NCBI RefSeq assembly: GCF_003402535.2
Contig: NZ_AP025171.1
Coordinates: forward strand, 372,001 to 436,000
Origin: Cupriavidus sp. P-10
GTDB taxonomy: Bacteria > Pseudomonadota > Gammaproteobacteria > Burkholderiales > Burkholderiaceae
Length of the DNA stretch: 64,000 bases
Reading direction: 5' to 3'
In this document: one piece after another, positions 52,496 to 60,899 of the stretch
Layout: every line of letters begins with the position of its first letter
Position numbering within the stretch: the first letter of the stretch is position 1
The notes under the pieces: generated by a model
What the model saw: only the letters and a program-made list of their open reading frames with translations
What the model was told of the DNA's origin: nothing
Databases searched by the model: none
Position numbers and translations under genes: made by a program

Positions 52496-53320
52496 ATGGA
52501 TCACACCGGAGATTCGTTTCGCGCCTTTGAGCTGGCTGGCTGGGAGGATCCCGAAGTCGTCAGCCGCTACCAGGAGCACCTGTCGCACGTGACCCGGCAA
52601 TCGATCGAGGCGCTGCTGGACGAGGCGCGCGCCGGCAGCGGACTGCGTGTGCTCGATGTCGCCAGCGGCTCGGGCCATATTGCCGCGGCCGCGGCGCGGC
52701 GCGGCGCCGAGGCCATCGGCATCGATTTCTCGCTGGCGCAGGTGGAGCTGGCGCGCAAGCTCTATCCCGACATCGACTACCAGCAGGCCGACGCGCAGGC
52801 GCTGCCCTACGGCGACGCCAGCTTCGATGCGGTGGTGAATGGATTCGGCATGTGCCACCTGTCCGATCCCGATGCCGCGCTGCGCGAAGCTTTCCGCGTG
52901 CTGCGCCCCGGCGGGCGCATTGCCTTTACGGTGTGGGATGCCCCCGAGCGGGCGGTGGGCTTCGGCGCAGTCTATGCCGCCATCCGCGCCTATGGCTCGA
53001 TGGAGGTCGACTTGCCGGCGGGGCCCAATTTCTTTCTTTTCAGCGATCCCAACCAGTGCCGCAGCGCCTTGCAGCAGGCCGGCTTCGTTGCGCCCTCGTG
53101 CCGGAACGTGCCGCAGGTGTGGCGCTTTTCCACGCCGGACCAGCTCTTCGATGCGCTGGCGCAGGGCACCGTGCGTGCCGCCGCCACGCTGCGCGCGCAG
53201 ACCCCGCGGGCGCGCGACGAGATCCGGGCCGTGCTGCGCGGGACGGTGGCCGGCTATATGCGCGGCAGCGGCTTCGAGGTGCCGATGCCGGCAGTGCTGG
53301 CCGCCGCGGTAAAGCCCTGA
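52496..53320 (+). CDS. Class I SAM-dependent methyltransferase (UbiE/Methyltransf_11-like)
   Basis: A 274-residue methyltransferase. Motif I is VLDVASGSGHIAAAAARRGAEAIGIDFSLAQVE (about residues 51-83); post-I and motif IV are ADAQALPYGDASFDAVVNGFGMCHL; motif VI is AFRVLRPGGRIAFTVWD. It belongs with small-molecule methyltransferases; the substrate is unknown. GGAGG stands 5 bases upstream of the ATG. It converges with the AraC gene. Confidence 0.87.
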   Translation: MDHTGDSFRAFELAGWEDPEVVSRYQEHLSHVTRQSIEALLDEARAGSGLRVLDVASGSGHIAAAAARRGAEAIGIDFSLAQVELARKLYPDIDYQQADAQALPYGDASFDAVVNGFGMCHLSDPDAALREAFRVLRPGGRIAFTVWDAPERAVGFGAVYAAIRAYGSMEVDLPAGPNFFLFSDPNQCRSALQQAGFVAPSCRNVPQVWRFSTPDQLFDALAQGTVRAAATLRAQTPRARDEIRAVLRGTVAGYMRGSGFEVPMPAVLAAAVKP

Positions 53321-53365
53321 GCCTGCGTCGCCCCGAGCCTGCGTCGCGCGCCGCCGACCGTCACC

Positions 53366-54223
53366 TCAAGCCAGCACGCGGCGCCGGCGCGCCATGAAGT
53401 CGCGCGGGGTTTGCCCAAGTGCGCGTCGGAACATGGTCGAGAACGCGCCTGCGTGGGCGTAGCCGGTTTCCGCGGCCACATGCGCCAGCGGCCGGCCGCG
53501 GCTCATCAGGTCGATCGCGTGGGCCAGGCGCAACTGCTGGCGCCAGCTGCCGAAGCTGGTCTTCAGCTCGCTTTCGAACAGCCGCGCCAGCGTCCGCTCG
53601 CTGGCGCCGGTGCGCGCCGCCCATTCGGACAGCGTCAGGCTGGATCCGGGATCTTCCATCAGCGCGTGGCACAGCGCCTGCAGCCGCCGGTCTGAAGGCA
53701 GCGCCAGCCCCAATGACAGCGTAGGCGCGGCGGCCAGTTCCTCCACCAGCAGGCTGGCGCACAGCTGACGGCGGCGCTCGCCGAGCGTGTCGTCGTGGGC
53801 CAGGGCTTCCATCAGCTCGCGCAATAGTGGCGACACCTCCAGCACCGCGCACGAATCGGCCGACAGCGCGCAGGCCTGCGGCGCGATGTAGCAGGCGTAG
53901 AAGCGCACCGTGCCCAGCACCACCACGTTGTGCTCCACGTCGGGCGGGATCCAGACTGCGCGCATCGCCGGCACCAGCCATGTGATGCCGCCGGCGGTGA
54001 TGCGCAGGCTGCCGCTGATCGGAAACGACAGCTGGCCCCACGGATGGCGGTGCGGGTGGATCACCGCATTGGGCGGCGGACGCCGCAGGTGAGCGATCAC
54101 CGGGTCGGCGGCGCTGGGGCGTGCGCGCGGCACCGGCGAGTAGACCGGGCGGCGGCGGGCCGGGGCGGCAGGCGCGTCAAGTGAGGCAAGCGAGCCAGGA
54201 GTGGGGGCGACTTCGCGTGGCAT
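53366..54223 (-). CDS. AraC-family transcriptional regulator
   Basis: A 285-residue regulator with an N-terminal cupin-type sensing domain (HPHRHPWGQLSFPISGSLRITAGGITWLVPAMRAVWIPPDVEH) and a C-terminal double HTH (LTLSEWAARTGASERTLARLFESELKTSFGSWRQQLRLAHAIDLMSRGRPLAHVAAETGYAHAGAFSTMFRRALGQTPRDF). It is divergent from the permease gene at 54395, which it probably controls. Confidence 0.9.
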   Translation of the reverse strand: MPREVAPTPGSLASLDAPAAPARRRPVYSPVPRARPSAADPVIAHLRRPPPNAVIHPHRHPWGQLSFPISGSLRITAGGITWLVPAMRAVWIPPDVEHNVVVLGTVRFYACYIAPQACALSADSCAVLEVSPLLRELMEALAHDDTLGERRRQLCASLLVEELAAAPTLSLGLALPSDRRLQALCHALMEDPGSSLTLSEWAARTGASERTLARLFESELKTSFGSWRQQLRLAHAIDLMSRGRPLAHVAAETGYAHAGAFSTMFRRALGQTPRDFMARRRRVLA

Positions 54224-54394
54224 GGAATCGTAAGAAATTGCCCGATTAGTGTAACTCCGCCAATCGGGGCCGGCCTACGATGCTGACATCGAGTGGCCGC
54301 GACCGGGAACGGGACCGGCCAGTTGCCGAACAGGCACCGGCCCGCCGCAATCGCGCGCGGCATGGGACCGGCGCCATTGACGAGACGTTTCTCC

Positions 54395-55939
54395 ATGCCT
54401 CCATTCGTACGCCGCGCCGCGGCGCGTTTCGGCCTGGGCGGCCCGGGTGCCGCGCCGGCCACCGCCGGCACGGTGCCGCCCACCACGCCTACCACGCTCG
54501 CCACGTCCGCCACGTCCGCCACGTCCGCCACGCCCACCACGCCCGCCACGCCCGATACCGGCCTGCAGCAGTCTGCCAGGGCCGCCTTCGCCATCGGCGC
54601 GTGCATCGCGCTGGTGTTGAGTGCCGGCCACGCCATCGATGCGCCGCCGGCGCTGGTCTGGGCCGCGGCGCTGGTGCTGTCCACCGTGTGCTGCTGGGCG
54701 CTCGGCGCCTTGCCCGAGCCCACCGCCACGCTGCTGTTCTTCCTGTGCGCGGTGGTGTTCCATATCGCGCCGCCCAAGGTGGTGTTCAGCGGTTTCGCCT
54801 CGCCCGCATGGTGGCTGATGTTCGGCGGCGCGGTCACCGGCGTGGCGCTGCGCAACAGCGGGCTGGCGCTGCGGCTGGCCGATGTTATCTTCCAGCGCCG
54901 GATGCACGGCTATCCGCAACTGGTCGCGCTGGTGGCGGTCAGCGCCGTAGGCCTGGCGGTCCTGATGCCGTCCACCACCGGCCGCGTGCTGCTGCTGATC
55001 CCGATCGTGCTGGCGCTGGCGGACCGTGTGGGCCTGGCTCCGGGCTCCAACGGCCGCATCGGCCTTGTGCTGACGGTGGCCGCGGCCAGCTATATGCCGC
55101 CGACCACCATCCTGCCGGCCAATATTCCCAACAGCGTGCTGCTGGGTGCGGCCAGTTCGCTGTACGGCATCAACCTCAGCTACGGCAGTTACCTGCTGCT
55201 GCACTTCCCGGTGCTGGGCCTGCTCAAGACCGTGGTGCTGGTCTGGCTGGTGTGCCGGCTGTTCCCGCACGACGCGCCGCTGGTGGCGGCGCCTGCGGCA
55301 GTGCGCGCGCCAATGGGCCTGCAGGAGCGGCTGCTGGCGGTCATCCTGGCGATCGCCGTGGTGGGGTTTGCCACCGATGCGCTGCATGGCGTCTCGCCGG
55401 CGTGGATCGCGCTGGCCGCGGGCATCGTATGCCTGCTGCCGGGCGTGGGCCTGGTCTCGTCCAAAGCGCTGGCCGAGCAGGTCCACCTGGTGCCGTTGCT
55501 CTATGTGGCGGGCTTCCTCGGGCTTGGCGCGGTGGTGGAGTCGACCGGACTGGGCACTGCCGTCAGCCACGCGCTGCTGCACTGGCTGCAGCTGACGCCG
55601 GGGAACACGATGGTGAACGTTAGCGCGCTCGGGGCCGTCGGCGCCAGCATGGGACTGATGACCACGCTGCCGAGCCTGCCGGCCGTGTTGTCTCCCCTGG
55701 CGCGGGAGTTTGCCAGCGCCACCGGCTTGCCGCTGGAAACGGTGCTGATGCTGCAGGTGCCGGTGTTCTCCACGGTGTTCTTCCCGTACCAGTCGCCGCC
55801 GATCGTGATCGCAATGCAGCTGGGCGGGGTCGGGCTGCGCCATGGCACGCGGCTCTGCCTGGCGCTGGCGGCCATCACGGTGCTGGTGTTGCTGCCGCTG
55901 GATTACCTGTGGTGGCGGCTGCTCGGGTACCTGCCCTGA
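54395..55939 (+). CDS. SLC13/DASS-type anion permease
   Basis: A 514-residue transporter with about 12 membrane helices. Repeated half-sites PSTTGRVLLLIPIVLALADRVGL and MPPTTILPANIPNSVLLGAASSLYG resemble the substrate-binding SN(T/P)xT-type loops of divalent anion:sodium symporters; a similar loop near the end is FFPYQSPPIVIAMQLGG. Before the first helix is an unusual 50-residue Pro/Thr/Ala-rich stretch encoded by a 9-bp repeat. Substrate probably a di- or tricarboxylate, not proven. The ATG at 54395 was chosen; an in-frame ATG 34 codons upstream is possible. Confidence 0.8.
   Translation: MPPFVRRAAARFGLGGPGAAPATAGTVPPTTPTTLATSATSATSATPTTPATPDTGLQQSARAAFAIGACIALVLSAGHAIDAPPALVWAAALVLSTVCCWALGALPEPTATLLFFLCAVVFHIAPPKVVFSGFASPAWWLMFGGAVTGVALRNSGLALRLADVIFQRRMHGYPQLVALVAVSAVGLAVLMPSTTGRVLLLIPIVLALADRVGLAPGSNGRIGLVLTVAAASYMPPTTILPANIPNSVLLGAASSLYGINLSYGSYLLLHFPVLGLLKTVVLVWLVCRLFPHDAPLVAAPAAVRAPMGLQERLLAVILAIAVVGFATDALHGVSPAWIALAAGIVCLLPGVGLVSSKALAEQVHLVPLLYVAGFLGLGAVVESTGLGTAVSHALLHWLQLTPGNTMVNVSALGAVGASMGLMTTLPSLPAVLSPLAREFASATGLPLETVLMLQVPVFSTVFFPYQSPPIVIAMQLGGVGLRHGTRLCLALAAITVLVLLPLDYLWWRLLGYLP
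54482..54553 (+). repeat. 9-bp tandem repeat inside the permease N-terminus
   Basis: Eight units of the type GCCACGTCC/ACCACGCCC; three central units are identical. Because 9 is a multiple of 3, changes in copy number keep the frame and only lengthen or shorten the (P/A)T(S/P/T) stretch. Confidence 0.85.
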
Positions 55940-56150
55940 GCCAGCGGGTGGTGTTGGACGGATGCCGACAGCTTTTGGCTGACCGTCGGTCTTTCGCCAA
56001 CGAGTTACCTTCGGATTGACCCGGGAAAGTGCGTCACGCCGCGCTGCAGGCGACGTGGTGGTGGTGGCACGGTCATTGCGGATCAGGCAGCGAGCGCGGC
56101 GCCGATGCTCGTTGTCCCACCCGCCAGCAATGGCTTCCCGGAGAACTCCG

Positions 56151-56513
56151 ATGAATCCCCAATCCCCCTGCCAACGCGGGCAGGCCGCGTCGCGCCCGCA
56201 AAAGAAACTGGTTCACCGTACACGCCGCGCTGTCGTGCTGCTGCGCGTACTGGGGCTGTGCCTGAACAGCGTCGCCTGCGCACAGGCCGAGGCCCCGCAG
56301 CCGGTCGCTCCCGCGGCAGTGGCTGTTATCCCCGAACAGAAATTCGCCCCCGGCTACCTCGAGGCCGTGTCCACCGGCTATGACAATGGCGTGGCATGGC
56401 AGGAACCGGAAGGCATCGCGCCGCTGCGGCAGCCGCGCGACGTGCGTGGGCCGGCTGCGGGAGATGCCGGCGCGGCGGTGCGACCGGTCGCGGCAAAGCC
56501 GCCGGTCCGTTGA
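56151..56513 (+). CDS. Hypothetical exported protein
   Basis: A 120-residue protein I do not recognise. A basic start (RPQKKLVHRTRR) is followed by a hydrophobic segment AVVLLRVLGLCLNSVACAQAEA, which looks like a signal peptide cleaved near residue 43. The mature part is Pro/Ala-rich with a short conserved-looking core FAPGYLEAVSTGYDNGVAWQEPEG. GGAG precedes the ATG at 56151. The 211 bases upstream (55940-56150) and the 88 bases downstream show no other gene. Confidence 0.55.
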   Translation: MNPQSPCQRGQAASRPQKKLVHRTRRAVVLLRVLGLCLNSVACAQAEAPQPVAPAAVAVIPEQKFAPGYLEAVSTGYDNGVAWQEPEGIAPLRQPRDVRGPAAGDAGAAVRPVAAKPPVR

Positions 56514-56601
56514 GCGGGGTCCGAGGGAGTCAGTGAGGGATTTGCGATTCTCGGTTGGGATCTGCCTACAATGCGTCACACCGGCCATTGCAGCCCCGAC
56601 C

Positions 56602-57462
56602 ATGGACATCGAACTCGCCCGCACCTTCCTGCAAGTCGTGCGTACCGGCAGCCTGCTGGCGGCCGCTGACAAGCTGCACGTCACGCAAACCGCGGTAACG
56701 GCCCGGATCAAGAGCCTGGAGTCGCAGCTGAACTGCCGGCTGTTCGAGCGCAACAAGGCCGGCGCGCGCCTGACCGCCGATGGCCAGCGTTTCCTGGGCT
56801 ATGCCAGCCAGCTGGTGCAGACCTGGGAGGCGGCGTGCCGCGAGTTGCCGCTGCCGGCGGGGCTGGAAAGCCTGTTCCGCTTTGGCGCGGAGATCAGCCT
56901 GGGCAATCCGCTGGTGCTGCTTTGGGCCACGCGCATGCGCCAGCAGATGGCGGCGCTGGCGGTGCGTGCTGAAGTGGGGGAGGGCGAGGCACTGCAGTAC
57001 AAGCTGCAGTCGGGCACGCTCGACGCGGCGCTGGTCTACCAGCCGGAGTACGCGCCCGGCATGCATGTCGAGGCGCTGATGGAAGAAAAGCTGATCCTGA
57101 TCCGCTCGACCCAGCGCGACGGCCCCTATGTCCACGTCGACTGGGGCCCGGAGTTCCGGCGCCAGCATGACAGCGTGCTGCCCCAGCATGCGCGCGCGTC
57201 GCTGTACTTCAACCTGGGGCCGCTGGCGTTGCAGTACATCCTGCAGTTCGGGGGCAGCGGCTATTTCCGCACGCGGGTCGTGCAGAGCTACCTGGACAGC
57301 GGCGTGCTGACGCGCGTCGACAGCGAATCGGAATTCTCGTATCCGGTGTTCCTGGTGTGCGCCAGGAAGCCAGCCGGCACGACGCAGGAGGCTGTCCGCA
57401 TCCTGCGCGATATCGTGCGCGAAGAATCTGACTGGTCGCAGCGCTGGGACGTGCCGCTGTAG
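56602..57462 (+). CDS. LysR-family transcriptional regulator
   Basis: A 286-residue LysR protein: MDIELARTFLQVVRTGSLLAAADKLHVTQTAVTARIKSLESQLNCRLFERNKAGARLTADGQRF is the HTH domain, and the effector domain begins at about 90. The ATG at 56602 is the normal LysR start; frames upstream are noise. It is followed convergently by the small gene at 57478. Target unknown; no divergent partner gene is present. Confidence 0.9.
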   Translation: MDIELARTFLQVVRTGSLLAAADKLHVTQTAVTARIKSLESQLNCRLFERNKAGARLTADGQRFLGYASQLVQTWEAACRELPLPAGLESLFRFGAEISLGNPLVLLWATRMRQQMAALAVRAEVGEGEALQYKLQSGTLDAALVYQPEYAPGMHVEALMEEKLILIRSTQRDGPYVHVDWGPEFRRQHDSVLPQHARASLYFNLGPLALQYILQFGGSGYFRTRVVQSYLDSGVLTRVDSESEFSYPVFLVCARKPAGTTQEAVRILRDIVREESDWSQRWDVPL

Positions 57463-57477
57463 CAGGCGCCACTGGCA

Positions 57478-57726
57478 TCAGGCGCGCACCGGTACGGCCT
57501 GTGCCGCCAGGACCGGCCATCCCGCGGCAGGCACCAGCCGGTATTGCCGCACGCGCTTGCCGCCGCGCGGCCGGCGTGGCGGCCTCGGTTCCAGGCCGGC
57601 AAAGCGGCCATGCCGCTGCGCGCGCTCGAATACCGGTTCCGGTACCCGCGTGCCGATCAGCCAGGTGACGGTGCCTCCCAGCGCCACCAGCGCCAGCGCC
57701 AGCGCAATCCAGAGGACGGCTTCCAT
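57478..57726 (-). CDS. Small single-pass membrane protein, unknown function
   Basis: An 82-residue protein: one membrane helix (VLWIALALALVALGGTVTWLIG) followed by a basic, Arg/Pro-rich cytoplasmic tail (RPPRRPRGGKRVRQYRLVPAAGWPVL). GGAG lies 8 bases before the ATG at 57726. Not recognised. It is divergent from the acyl-CoA dehydrogenase gene; the 236 bases between are AT-richer and contain TCAAT-N8-ATTGA, a weak inverted repeat. Confidence 0.5.
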   Translation of the reverse strand: MEAVLWIALALALVALGGTVTWLIGTRVPEPVFERAQRHGRFAGLEPRPPRRPRGGKRVRQYRLVPAAGWPVLAAQAVPVRA

Positions 57727-57962
57727 GGTTTCCCGCTCCATCGAATAGGTGTCTGTGCTTCCAGTATTGGCACAAAGCATGCCCGCGGGTAAATGAAAGT
57801 TATCGTCGGTTCATATCAATATATTTGCATTGAATCGCTTGTGCCGGCAAAACCGGCATGCCCGCGGCTTGTAGAAAAATCATCTTTTCCGACGAACCTG
57901 AGGCACGCGGCACGGCAGACACTCAACCGATCCGCACACCACACCGAAAGGGGACTCCAGCC

Positions 57963-59120
57963 ATGCAACGCCTGATCTTCGAAGCCGAACACGACGCCTT
58001 CCGCGAATCCGCCCGCCGCTTCTACCAGCGCGAGGTCGGGCCGCACGGCGAGCGCTGGCGCGAGCAGGGCTGCGTCGACCGCGAGGTGTTCCGCAAGGCC
58101 GGCGAGCAGGGCTACCTGCTGATGTGGGCCGACGAGAAATACGGCGGCGCCGGCGTCGATGATTTCCGCTATGAGCAGATCCTGATCGAGGAAAACGCGC
58201 GCCATGGCGACTCCGGCTTCTTCGGCACGCTGCATTCGCGCCTGGTGGCGCCGTATGTCGGCCGCATCGGCAATGAAGAGCAGCGCCTGCGCCTGCTGCC
58301 GGCCGCGGCGCGCGGCGAGGCCATCTTCGCCATCGCCATGACCGAGCCGCAGACCGGTTCCGACCTGGCCGGCATCCGCACCCGGGCCGAGGACCGCGGC
58401 GACCACTGGGTGCTGAACGGCGCCAAGACCTATATCTCCAACGGCCAGCTGGCCGACTACGTGGTGGTGGTGGCGCGCACCGATCCCGAGCGCAGCCACG
58501 GCCTGACCCTGTTTATCGTCGAGCGCGGCATGCCGGGCTTCGAGCGCGGCCGCAAGCTGCGCAAGATGGGGCTGCATTCGCAGGACACCTCCGAGTTGTT
58601 CTTCGACAACGTCAAGGTGCCCAAGGCCAATGTGCTCGGCGAACCGGGCCAGGCCTTCCGCTACCTGACCCGGCACCTGGCCGAGGAACGGCTGATCGGC
58701 GCCTGCGGCTACATGGCGTCCGCGCAGGTGGCGTTCGACCTGACGCTCGACTACGTCAAGGAGCGCAAGGCCTTCGGCCGGCCGATCGGCACCTTCCAGA
58801 ACTCGCGCTTCAAGCTGGCCGAGCTGCGCGCCCAGCTCGACGCCATCCAGACCTTCGTCGACCAGTGCGTGCTGCAGCACAACGCGGGCACGCTGACGGT
58901 GGAGACGGCGGCGTCGGCCAAGCTCCTGACTTCCGAGCTGCAGGGCCGCGTGGTGGACGAGGGCGTGCAGCTGCACGGCGGGGCCGGCTATATGGAGGAG
59001 TACCGCATCTGCCGGATGTATTCAGATGCCCGGATCTCGCGCATCTACGCCGGCAGCAGCGAAATCATGAAAGAGATCATCGGACGCAGCCTCGGGCTGG
59101 ACGATCGCGTCAAGGCATAG
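57963..59120 (+). CDS. Acyl-CoA dehydrogenase
   Basis: A 385-residue FAD-dependent acyl-CoA dehydrogenase. FAD/substrate motif AMTEPQTGSD (125-134), YISNGQLADY, and KAFGRPIGTFQNSRFKLAE are present. The position of the MCAD-type catalytic Glu is Ala (RIYAGSSEI), while Glu242 in AEERLIG sits where isovaleryl-CoA dehydrogenase has its base, so it groups with the long-chain/isovaleryl type. Substrate chain not determined. GGGGA lies before the ATG; a strong terminator follows. Confidence 0.92.
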   Translation: MQRLIFEAEHDAFRESARRFYQREVGPHGERWREQGCVDREVFRKAGEQGYLLMWADEKYGGAGVDDFRYEQILIEENARHGDSGFFGTLHSRLVAPYVGRIGNEEQRLRLLPAAARGEAIFAIAMTEPQTGSDLAGIRTRAEDRGDHWVLNGAKTYISNGQLADYVVVVARTDPERSHGLTLFIVERGMPGFERGRKLRKMGLHSQDTSELFFDNVKVPKANVLGEPGQAFRYLTRHLAEERLIGACGYMASAQVAFDLTLDYVKERKAFGRPIGTFQNSRFKLAELRAQLDAIQTFVDQCVLQHNAGTLTVETAASAKLLTSELQGRVVDEGVQLHGGAGYMEEYRICRMYSDARISRIYAGSSEIMKEIIGRSLGLDDRVKA

Positions 59121-59147
59121 GCACCCCGCAGGGCGAAGGCCGAATAG

Positions 59148-59204
59148 CGGCCCGGAAGCAGCCGACCCACGCGTCGGCCGCTTCCGGGCCGTTTGCCGTT
59201 TTTC
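59148..59204 (+). terminator. Rho-independent terminator after the acyl-CoA dehydrogenase gene
   Basis: CGGCCCGGAAGC-A-GCCGAC, 6-base loop, GTCGGC-C-GCTTCCGGGCCG: an 18-bp stem with one mismatch, then TTTGCCGTTTTT. It isolates the metal-efflux operon downstream. Confidence 0.88.
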
Positions 59205-59401
59205 TTCGCCGCCACGCCGCGGAACTTGGGGTTTTCACGCAGTTAAAGGCTTTTGTCAGGGATATGAAAGCCGTTTGTAATGCGATTCGGTTTGAATGCC
59301 GTCGGGAGATCGTGTCCGGGTGGCGTCTAAAGCATCAGGACAGCAGGCGAGGGCGCGGCAAGACAGCCCGGCCGAGCGACCGCGGAGGCGGCTGGCCGAC
59401 G

Positions 59402-59428
59402 GATGAAAATTCATCGGTCGGTGCACCG
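59402..59428. promoter_or_regulatory. Inverted repeats upstream of the metal-efflux operon
   Basis: GATGAA-AA-TTCATC (59402-59415) directly followed by the 10-bp palindrome CGGTGCACCG (59419-59428), about 70-96 bases before the first efflux gene. They are possible regulator sites; no sensor or metal regulator gene is in view. The rest of 59205-59497 shows no gene. Confidence 0.35.
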
Positions 59429-59497
59429 TTCGGTGGGCACGGTCGTTTACCGCAGACCGCTGACCGCAAACCGCATTCGAACCGAGCCAGACTGACC

Positions 59498-60877
59498 GTG
59501 CCTGTTGTCTTTACCCGTGCCGCCGCGGGAACCCTGCTCCTGCTGGGTGCTCTCGCCAGACCCGCGGCCAGCATTGCCGCCGAACCCCAGCCTTCGGCGG
59601 ATACCGCCGATGCCGCCGCTCCCTGCACGCCACCGCCCGCCGGCGCCACGCTGACGCTGGCCCAGGTGCGCCTGGACGCGCTGCGCTGCAACCGCACCAT
59701 CATCGCCGCGCGGCGCGGCGTGGAAGCCAGCCAGGCCGATGTGCAGATTGCATCGCAGCGGCCCAACCCGGTGCTGAGCCTGGGGGTCGAGAACATCAAT
59801 CCGCACGCCGGCGTTGGCTCCGGCAACCTGCGCAGCAAGACGGTGGACTCCAAGCTGCGCGTCGACCAGCTCGTCGAAACCGCCAACAAGGGCAACCTGC
59901 GCGTGGACGCCGCGCGCAAGGCCAGCGCCGCGGCGGGCGAAGTGGTGCAGGCCGTGGTGGCGCAGCAGACCGCCGCGGTCGAGCAGGCCTTCTTCGAGGC
60001 GCTGGTCAGCCAGGAACGCGTGGCGGTGCTCCGGGAAACGCTGGGTTTGTACGAGCGCACCCGCCAGGCCAGCGAAACGCGCCTGAGGGCGGGCGACGTG
60101 GCGCGCGCCGACGTGAACAAGCTGCAGCTCGACGTCCTGCGCTCGCAGAACGACATGCGCCAGGCCATGACCGACCACTACAGCGACAAGGCCGCGCTGG
60201 CGCAGGCGATGGGGGTTCCGGGCACGCTGTCGGATAACCGGCTGGTCGCCGACTGGCCGGCGCTCGATACGCCGGCGCCGCAACCTGATCCCTACCTGCT
60301 CGAGCGCCGCCCCGACGTGACCGCCGCCGAGGCGCGGCTGGCAGCGGCCGCCGCCTCGCGCGACCTGGCCCGCGCGGGACGCGTGCCCGACGTGACCATT
60401 GGGGCGCAGGCCGAGCACTATCCGGTCTCCCCCACCAATTCGTATGGCACCGGCAACAGCTTCGGCGTGTTCCTGACGATCCCGCTGTTCGTGCGCCATC
60501 GCAACGGCGGCGAGGCACGCCGCGCCGAAGTCGACTACTACGCCGCGCTGGACGACCGCAACCGCGTGATGCTGGAGGCCGGCAACGAAATCGACCGGCT
60601 GCGCAGCCAGCTCGAAACCGCGCGCCAGTCGCTGCGCCAGATGCGCGACGAGGTGCTGCCCGCCGCCGAAAGCGTCGCCGGCAGCGCCGAGTTCGCCTAC
60701 AACAAGGGCGCCACCGGCGTGCTCGACCTGCTCGACGCGCGCCGCGCGCTGCGCCAGACCCGGCTCGACGCGGTCGAAGCGCAGGGCGCGTACGCCAAGG
60801 CGCTGTCGGCCTACCGCGCCGCGTTGCAGACCACTACCACCACGGGCGAGCCCGTGGCCTCGCAGGCACGTCCCTGA
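59498..60877 (+). CDS. CzcC-like outer membrane efflux factor
   Basis: A 459-residue TolC-family protein with signal peptide (residues about 5-28, cleavage near SIAAEPQ). It has two repeats of the OEP domain: ATLTLAQVRLDALRCNRTIIAARRGVEASQADVQIASQRPNPVLSLGVENINPHAG and the second half with ARADVNKLQLDVLRSQNDMRQAM and GVLDLLDARRALRQTRLDAVEAQGAYAKALSAYRAAL. It forms the outer-membrane tunnel for the pump encoded downstream. A GTG at 59498 is the best start in this frame; no strong ribosome site is seen. Confidence 0.85.
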   Translation: MPVVFTRAAAGTLLLLGALARPAASIAAEPQPSADTADAAAPCTPPPAGATLTLAQVRLDALRCNRTIIAARRGVEASQADVQIASQRPNPVLSLGVENINPHAGVGSGNLRSKTVDSKLRVDQLVETANKGNLRVDAARKASAAAGEVVQAVVAQQTAAVEQAFFEALVSQERVAVLRETLGLYERTRQASETRLRAGDVARADVNKLQLDVLRSQNDMRQAMTDHYSDKAALAQAMGVPGTLSDNRLVADWPALDTPAPQPDPYLLERRPDVTAAEARLAAAAASRDLARAGRVPDVTIGAQAEHYPVSPTNSYGTGNSFGVFLTIPLFVRHRNGGEARRAEVDYYAALDDRNRVMLEAGNEIDRLRSQLETARQSLRQMRDEVLPAAESVAGSAEFAYNKGATGVLDLLDARRALRQTRLDAVEAQGAYAKALSAYRAALQTTTTTGEPVASQARP

Positions 60878-60899
60878 TCGCAGTTCCAGCGCATTCTTC

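Noticed and set aside
49937..52858. 973-codon open frame on the minus strand over the GST, sorbosone dehydrogenase-like and methyltransferase genes
   Set aside because: It crosses three well-supported plus-strand genes and shows no domain pattern.
56016..56150. Longer version of the hypothetical gene at 56151
   Set aside because: The added 45 residues are Arg-rich noise; the GGAG site and signal peptide support the ATG at 56151.
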